Of a stretch of 64,000 nt of DNA, positions 57,201-64,000 are shown in pieces. Made by a program: the position numbers and the translations under genes. Every line of letters starts with the position of its first letter. The first letter of the stretch is position 1. Source of the DNA: Uranotaenia lowii (Eukaryota > Arthropoda > Insecta > Diptera > Culicidae); assembly GCF_029784155.1 (NCBI RefSeq), contig NC_073691.1:63046822-63110821 (forward strand). The letters are read 5' to 3'. The notes below the pieces were generated by a model. The model searched no databases. It had not been told where the DNA came from and saw only the letters and a program-made list of their open reading frames with translations.

Positions 57201-58387
57201 GCTGATAAAAATCATTCTACCCCGCATTTGTATTTAATGCGTTTGATTCATCTGAAGTAAGGCAGTATTACAAAAAGCCACATGCGTGTACACATGCTCA
57301 AACACGTTATATTGAATCCTTGACGTGTCAAAATATAGCACCTCTCGTTCTATAAAATCCGCAAAAATGGAAAATAAAACAAAAAAAGTTCAGCCGAAGA
57401 AAAATGCAACTGAATCAAGTTCTGCTAACAGAGAAAGGCCACGTTGCGGTTTAATTTTTTTTTTTTCAGGTTAAGAAAAAAAGGATATCTGCCGTCCAAA
57501 AGTATAACCCTAAGTGTGAGTACCACAAATGGCTTCACGCATTCTGCCCTACCGCTGACTGCACGATTTACGCAACCATTCTCATCACTCTTAGCTGCTC
57601 AGTGCAACCCAAGATGATCGGGAGACGATTATTTTCTGTAGTACCTTTCCAAACAAATGACCGGAAGTCACTAAACATTATTTGCTCTAAATTACAATTA
57701 ATTGTTACACAAGTTGCCTACAGTGTTACACAGAGTTACATAATCCGTTACTGTTGATTTTCGGCGCTCATTCCATCTTATCAAAACCCGCACGTGCACA
57801 CGTCTAACTTTGTCCGATTCATACTTCTTCACCGTTCATACGAATATCAGCAAGCTTTACATGTTTTGTTTTGTTACCTCCTAGTAAAATAATTTAGATA
57901 TACACACTTTGCAGTATAAAATAATGAAATACATTTACTCGCGTTTACCGCTCATCCGGGTATAGTCCTCTCGTTTGCCTGCCATGCTTTCTGTATCCCC
58001 TAACTATACCTAGCGCCCTCTCTGTAAACGTGTCAACTAATGAGAATGTTTGTCAAAAAACGAGTTCAAGTTTCCAATTTCAAAATGGAACCCATTCTAT
58101 CGCTATTGTTTATGCTTAGAAAACGGAAAAAAAATTGTTGTTTGTTTTGTTTTTTGTTTTGGACAAAATATAAAATAACAACATTCGCACTTTTGTAAAC
58201 CCCTTCTTATCAATCGTGTGTCTCTCTTACTTTTTTTTTTAACTCAATCAGTATTGTTGATTGTTTGTATGTAAAAGTGTATGTGTGTGTGACTGTGTTG
58301 TATACGTGTATATGTGAGTGTTGCCTTCCTTCCACACACGATGTCAAAGATCCTCAAACCTTACAACACACTAAGAGGGTAGCTGTA
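54291..58387. other. Non-coding, may include the 3' UTR of the CAAX-protein gene
   Basis: No protein domain found in any open frame (56244-56618, 56768-57040 are the longest). TE content is low compared with the rest. On the minus strand AATAAA occurs (for example 57104-57109), so a long 3' UTR for the gene ending at 58388 is possible but not proven. Confidence 0.45.
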
Positions 58388-58809
58388 TTACTGTATCACA
58401 CAGCAGGCGCACTTCTTTTTCTTCTTTTCGTCTATGATCACGTGAGATGCTGATTGGGGTCCCGGTATCACTTGGTTGCTGATCTGAGTTTGACTCGAGG
58501 GTTGCTGCTGCTGACTGGAGGAACCGTTCTTCTGCGGTGACGCCAGGGAGGTCGGTTCGCCGCCCTTTTGGGGCGATTTGGACGTTCCATTGGGCTGCTG
58601 GTTTTGTTGCGATGCCTGAAAAGGGCGGAAGGGGAAAATATGAATTCGAAGTATTCGTCCATTTGAGTAATAGATGTAGCTTACTTCGAGCTTCGTTACA
58701 CCGCCGTCTACCACTGTGCTGCCACCGTTTTCCGCTGGATGGCTGCTGTCCTTTGGTGCGCTGCCGTTCAGCAGGCTCGCATCACCGGTCGGGGTTATGG
58801 GTTTGCCAC
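58388..58809 (-). CDS. C-terminal exons of a CAAX-box (prenylated) protein, function unknown
   Basis: Two exons on the minus strand, 58809-58685 and 58615-58388, joined by a 69-bp intron (donor GTAAGC, acceptor TTTTCAG), keep frame and give 41 + 75 residues. The sequence is hydrophilic and low-complexity (N/S/G, then Q/S/P-rich), ending KKKKKCACCVIQ: a polybasic run, extra cysteines and a CVIQ CAAX box. That end predicts farnesylation, probable palmitoylation and attachment to the inner face of a membrane. An acceptor (CTTCCACAG) precedes the first seen exon, so more exons lie upstream. The CVVQ-type end of type I inositol polyphosphate 5-phosphatase is a possible parallel, but nothing of a catalytic domain is visible, so I leave it unnamed. 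Confidence 0.75.
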
Positions 58810-58812
58810 CTG

Positions 58813-59035
58813 TGGAAGGAAAGACATATAATACGTTTTAGAATACTTCCATTGATAGGGCGATCTATTACACGAGAGCAAAATTTTTGTTGAAAACGGA
58901 GGTTTCAGAGGTGGAATAGAGTTATCTTTATTCAGGTTCAATCGTCAAGTCACTCAAATATTACTTATTACGTTAGCGATAGCTATTGTCTCACTTTTGT
59001 CCACTTATATTCAATTCTTGGAACATGGCCGATCT
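58813..59035. other. Intron or flank of the CAAX-protein gene
   Basis: AT-rich, no open frame with a domain. On the minus strand it directly precedes the acceptor at 58810-58812. Confidence 0.4.
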
Positions 59036-61466
59036 CTAAATTTCATGGGCAGTATCCACGTGCTCTTTAACGAATTGAAGAGCCTCAAACTCGACATCGT
59101 AGCGCTTAAGGAGGTATGCGGGAAGAGATCCAGGGTATGTGTGTTCCGAGATGGTCATACCAGATGATAATAATAAAGCATTTATAGTGATGGAGAAGAC
59201 CGACCGAATGTGCCGGTTGAAGATCAAGGGCTGGTTCTCCAGCATCAGCATCATAAACGTGCATAACCCTCAACCTTGGAAGTACCGATGGCGACAAAAA
59301 CGAATTCGACGCTAATACGGCCGCTGTCTAAAACATGATATCAAGATCATCATCGGGAATTTTAACACTCAGGTCGACCAAGAAGAGGAATTGGAAGGTT
59401 CAGTGCGCACCAGCTGACCAACGAAAACGGCCTCAGACTTGTATAGATTTTTCCGCATCTAAACGAATGGCCGTACGTAGTATTTTTTCCCCTCACTGCC
59501 CTCAACTCAAGTACGCCTGGAGATCACCATAGCAAACGCAATCACAGATCGACCATGTTTTGATAGACAGCCGGCACTTCTAGGACATCATCGACATTAG
59601 ATCCTGTCGAGAAGCCGACATTGAGTCAGATCTGGTAATGGTGAAGATGCGCCCAAAACTCTCCGTAGTGAACAATGTACGAAACCGACGCATGTCTCGG
59701 TTAAATATCGCATGACTGAAGCAACCTGAGGTCGCGACAGACTCAGGGGACTGAGATAAACGGAGAATCATCGTCAATGATCAAACAAATTTTGCTGCCA
59801 GTGATTGAATTTGTGGTAATTTGTGGCAATTTGTTAGAGAGAATCAGAAGGTTTAAGTTAAAATGAAAGAAACCGGTGCTCAGAGAGAGTGAAAATGTGC
59901 TAATTGTTGCAAATTGTTGCAATTTGTTAAGCAGTTGAGGAATTTCAATCATTACCATTCCAAATGCAAAGAATTCTCTCTCCACTGCAATCCCTCGGAC
60001 AGACAACGCTGCCGGCAGAGAGCGAGCTGGACGAAGCCCCTCTCAGTCATCAACAGCGTTGCGGAGAACGTCATCGGGCATGTGGAACGAACTCGACGGA
60101 ACGACTGGTGCGATGAGAAATGATGGACGAAGAGAACGTCGCGCGGGCGGCAATAGTACAAAGAAGCACCCGTCGAAATGTTGAAAACACCGACAGCGGA
60201 AGAGGCAGACAGTCCGAATTTTCCAGGAGAAATAGTGCCGCCTGGAGGAGGAGAATCTCGAGGAGCTGGAACAGCTGCATCATTCCAACATGAACGTTCT
60301 GTCAGAAACTCAACGCATCCCTCAAAGACTTCATGCCGCAAGCCGAAATGTGCCGGAATAAGGACGTGACGGACAATCGTGATGTGAACAAAGGTGGAAG
60401 CAGCACTTCGTTGAACACCAGAACGGCGCACATACTGAAGATCAAGACGGTGGAAGAAGGTACATCGCCGGCGTAGCCAACGACGTAGAGGAGCCACTCC
60501 CAACGATGAATGAAGTAAAGGAAGCCATTCGCCAGCTGAATATAAACAAGTCGGCTGGGAAGGATGGCATCGCAGCTGAACTCATCAAAATGGGCCCGGA
60601 CAAGTTGGCTGTTTGCGTACACCGGTTGATGATCCGGATCTGGGACACACAACAATAATATGCCCCATCTACAATAAGGGCGACAAATTGGACTGAGATC
60701 CACCGAGCGATCACTGTCCTCAATGCCGCCTAGAAAGTATTGATTCGTGGGAAGTCATTGTGGCATCCCGAATTTGGTAACATCTAAGCTGCACAGGTGA
60801 CTCCCAGGTCAGTGTGTAAAAGAAGAGCAGAAACTTTAGGTGCATTTTACGGAGTGAAGTAAACACGGTTTATAGTTCTGTTGCGTAGTGGCGTATATTG
60901 CAGTCATCAGGCCGGCTTCGTGGAGGGACGATCAACGATGGACCAGATCTTTATACTACGGCAAATCCTCCAAAAATACAGTGAACAGTGAACATCAAGT
61001 CTCTACGTATCATCTATTTATCGACTTCAAAGTCGCATACGACACGATCGACCGTAACGAGCTATGGAAAATCTTGGGCGAGAATGGCATTTCCGGGAAG
61101 CTGACCAGACATAACAAAGCGACAATGGATGGAACGCAGTGCTGTGTGCGGATTTTGAGTGAATTGTCGAATTCATTCGAATCACGTAGGGGGTTTCGAC
61201 AAGGCGATGGTCTATCCTGCATGATGTTCAACCTAGCGCTAGAAGGTGTTATTCAACGAACAGTGGGCGAAATACGGTACACGACTTTCAACAGATCCGG
61301 TAAACTTATCTGCTCTGTCGACGACACTGACATAGTCGGCAGATCATCTGCGGCGGTGGAGGAGATCTACCGCAAACTGAAACGCAAAGCAGGAAGGATT
61401 GGGTTGATGATAAATACGTCTAAGACAAAGTATATGCTGGCCTGTGGATTCGAGACCAACCGATAG
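59036..61466 (+). pseudogene. RTE-like LINE, heavily decayed
   Basis: Endonuclease traces run in several frames from 59090 to 59730 (KIIIGNFNTQV at about 59345; SDLVMVKMRPKLSV near 59630). Linker traces lie to about 60640 (AIRQLNINKSAGKDGIAAELIKMG at about 60520). The reverse transcriptase part 60888-61466 has FIDFKVAYDTIDRNELW, RRGFRQGDGLSCMMFNLALEG and SVDDTDIVGRS where the usual FADD is changed to SVDD. Many stops and frameshifts. An old copy. Confidence 0.85.
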
Positions 61467-61532
61467 TTGATGATATGGGAGAACTTCAAAGCAGCCGCGT
61501 TTGGGTCGGAAGATTCGAGTTCAGAATCCCAG
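61466..61532 (+). repeat. 68-bp motif shared with 34565-34632
   Basis: GTTGATGATATGGGAGAACT... to ...CAGAATCCCAG, about 93 per cent alike between the two loci by eye. Its nature is unknown. Confidence 0.6.
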
Positions 61533-61624
61533 TAAAGGGTGATACGGTCAAAATTTGGTCAATATCAATTGGACGTATTTCTTTCAATTTTGCATTTAAA
61601 AAACCTTAACACCCCTCATTTTGA

Positions 61625-61883
<259 letters not shown>

Positions 61884-62221
61884 TGTGTGAATTCACTCTT
61901 CAGTTGTCAAAATACCGTCCAAGAAAGAAGAGCAGCGTATCAAAATTTTGCTCGCGCATCGCGAAAATCCGAGTTACTCGCACGCTAATCTGGCAAAATC
62001 GCTAAAAGTTGCAAAATCAACCGTTACGAATGTAATTAAAGTGCTTGGGGAACGTTTGTCGACAGCCAGGAAGTCTGGATCGGGGGAAATCGAAAACCGG
62101 AAGCTGCTGAGACGACAAAGAGAGAGACACATGAAACTGTCAAAGTTCGCGAAGAAATATCTGGTTTGGCAAGCCATCTGTACCTGTGGCTTGAAAAGCA
62201 GCATTTTCATAGCTTCCGGGA

Positions 62222-62533
62222 ATGTTTTGGCCGGATTTGGCATCTTGCCATTACGATAAAAAGGCCATGGAGTGGTACGCCGCCAACAACGTGCAGGTGG
62301 TTCCCAAGGACAAGAACCCTCCCAACACGCCAGAGCTCCGCCCAATTGAGAAATACTGGGCTAATGTCAAGCGGAACCTAAAAATGACCAAAAAAACTGC
62401 TAAGGACGAGCAGCAGTTCAAGGCAAACTGGCTTTCTGCGGCGAAGAAAGTGGACAAGGTGACTGTACAAAATCTGACGGCAGGGGTTAAGCGTAAGGCC
62501 CGGCAATTCGGATTTGGAAAAACGGAAGCCTAA
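62222..62533 (+). pseudogene. DD37E transposase C-terminal remnant
   Basis: 103 codons open to a TAA at 62531-62533, with the second D (FWPDLASCHY) and E (PIEKYW). The preceding transposase part is in another frame (61948-62150) after an internal deletion. Non-functional because the first D is gone. Confidence 0.85.
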
Positions 62534-62658
62534 CTGATTTTTTCCCTGAATTTTGTACTAATTAAACTTGAAAAAGAAATTTAATTTGATTTAAAAAAAA
62601 TATGTCACCGATTTACACGCGTTTTCCCTTGACCAAATTTTGGCCGCATCACCCTTTA

Positions 62659-63330
62659 ATATACGTTTTTCTTAAATTGTTCATTCGTAATTAACTTATG
62701 AATCTGAAAGAGCATGGCGAAGGATAAAACTTTTTCACCATAATGAAAATGAATTGATCCAATTCTGAGAATTATTTCAAGGTATAAATTTCAAATCTTA
62801 ATTTTAATAATGGTTTGTAATTCTGAATATTTTCTTTTCATGTTCTGAAATGATGAGTACGAATATGAAAATTGCATCTAATTTAAATTAGAAATACAAA
62901 ATAAAGATAGGAGTCAGGACCCGAGATTTTTGTTTCAAAATTTTCCCCAAAATCTGGCCAATATTCAGGAAAATTTAGAAATTTTTCAACAAAAATCATA
63001 CAGAAAAACACTTAAAAAGTGTTTTCAAAATTCATAATTATAAAGACTCAATTGAAATTATCATTTGATTATGCAAATAAAGTGAAAAAATTCTGACAAA
63101 ATTCTTTTGAAAATTGATATTCGGGACTAAATTTTTTATCAACAAGTGAGAATATTTTTGAAAAACTGTAGTAGAATTATTCACTTGGGAAAATATTTCG
63201 AAGGTTTGGCTTTAGCCCTGAGTCGAGATTGTTACTCTTGAATCGTTTTAGTGTTTTTTTTAAAATTTGATTGGGAAATTTAAATTATGAGTTTGGAGAA
63301 GAAACCTTTTTCGTTGTTTAATAGGTTGTA
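62659..63330. other. AT-rich, nothing seen
   Basis: No gene or clear repeat boundary. Confidence 0.55.
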
Positions 63331-63339
63331 CTCCATTTA

Positions 63340-63545
63340 CCCGAAAACCATTGCCCAGAACGAAAAATTCCCAGAATTTCAATCGCCAGAAAGAACCATT
63401 CCCCAGAATTTTTTTCCCCAGACGATCCATTCCCCAGAAAAATTTTCGCCAGAATGTACCATTTCCCAGAAATTTTTTCACCAGAATGAACCATTTACCA
63501 GAAATTTTTTCGCCGGAAGAACCATTTCCCAGAAAATTGAAACCA
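63340..63545. repeat. Tandem array, ~31-bp period
   Basis: Motif ACCATTCCCCAGAATTTTTT recurs at 63347, 63395, 63426, 63458, 63490 and 63520, with CGCCAGAA between. Open frames through it (PERTIPQNFF-like) are repeat artefacts. Confidence 0.85.
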
Positions 63546-63614
63546 TTTATCCTTACTAGAAATTAATAAAAAAAAAAGGAATTGTTAGAAAAAAATGGGT
63601 TTTCATAACTCAAT

Positions 63615-63860
63615 TCTTTTGCGGCAAAGCCGCAACCAACGAGGATGAAGGGGCTGAGGCGGCACAAAGCCGCCGTAGCTCCCAAATCCGAGGTGGCCGC
63701 CGACCCGCCGTCGGAAGCGGCGGCCCCATTACATTGGTCTAGGTCTGCCGGGGCTTCCTAGGTCTGCGTGAAAGCTAGGGGTGATCCCTTAGCCCCGTCC
63801 GCCACGCGATAGCGTGAAGCACAAAACGTCTTTCAAGTTCGAACGCGCAGCGTGAGGAGT
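63615..63860. repeat. GC-rich hairpin cluster
   Basis: Three perfect hairpins in a row: GCGGC/GCCGC (63621-63633), GGCGGC/GCCGCC (63658-63674) and GGCCGCC/GGCGGCC (63695-63725, with an inner CCGAC/GTCGG). AGGTCTGC is repeated downstream. It is a GC island in AT-rich DNA; possibly an end of a mobile element. Confidence 0.7.
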
Positions 63861-64000
63861 CGGATACCAAAACGGGTTTTTAAAGGAGCATGGTAAGCAT
63901 TGAATCAATTAAAGTACCATAAACCATAAACAAAGCAGGATATTGGTTCTAAAATAAATTTAGTTGGAAAATTTCAAAGTTGTAGTTTCATTTAAAAAAA

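Noticed and set aside
63287..63566. PERTIPQNFF-type repeat protein
   Set aside because: Reading of a 31-bp tandem array. The 31-bp step is not a multiple of three and the frame has no start context or domain.

Overview
This looks like a eukaryotic, dipteran and most probably mosquito (culicid) window that is dominated by transposable elements. The grounds are: IS630-Tc1-mariner transposases with 37 residues between the second D and the E (the DD37E/ITmD37E type described from mosquitoes), tRNA-derived SINEs, RTE and LOA/R1/Jockey/L2-type non-LTR retrotransposons, a Ty3/gypsy element with a tRNA-Lys-type primer site, short (56-69 bp) GT-AG introns, and an insect cuticular-protein gene. There is no bacterial gene organisation, operon or CRISPR. 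The species cannot be named from sequence alone.

Layout. 1-5221 (minus): a Ty3/gypsy element with intact gag, a pol frame that runs open off the left edge, and a primer-binding site; 5222 upward is the start of its LTR side, with a GC-rich 57-bp tandem array (about 5430-6560). 7640-7903: SINE fragment and a complete SINE with 13-bp target-site duplication (TSD). 10238-11406: hAT-like foldback element. 11440-23160: one old RNase-H-type LINE broken by at least five later insertions. These are a 417-bp MITE with 8-bp TSD, a 2.6-kb ORF1-only LINE with 12-bp TSD that itself carries a 4.2-kb non-autonomous LTR element (identical 366-bp LTRs, 5-bp TSD), an unresolved segment, a near-intact ITmD37E element, and a 3-bp-TSD MITE. 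26-30 kb: tRNA-like sequence, a 688-bp inverted-repeat element, a GC-rich LINE-like 3' end, a second MITE copy, and an RTE fragment carrying a SINE. 32.6-36.9 kb (minus): a Jockey/CR1-like LINE with a 5'-truncated copy of its own family inserted in the opposite orientation. 39.9-44.0 kb: an L2-like LINE interrupted by an ORF1-only LINE flanked by a 122-bp duplication, one copy of which is then split by a TA-flanked DNA element. 45.0-47.2 kb: a mariner-like pseudogene holding an ITmD37E copy.

Only two host genes can be supported: an RR-1 cuticular protein (47582-48372, plus, first coding exon not found) and the last two exons of a CAAX-box protein (58388-58809, minus). Between them, 50609-54279 is a full-length RTE element with 11-bp TSD whose single ORF is cut by a 242-bp 5'-truncated RTE tail. 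59.0-61.5 kb is a decayed RTE-like LINE. 61535-62656 is another ITmD37E copy in which a (GT)3 has grown into (GT)127. The window ends with a 31-bp tandem array and a cluster of GC-rich hairpins.

The most unusual signal is inside the non-autonomous LTR element: about twenty short hairpins (16150-16860) share a nearly constant 8-nt loop while their stems change in a compensated way. The next is the pair of ORF1-only LINE copies, which suggests a non-autonomous family that moves with ORF1 but no reverse transcriptase. TSDs give a relative order of insertion at several loci.
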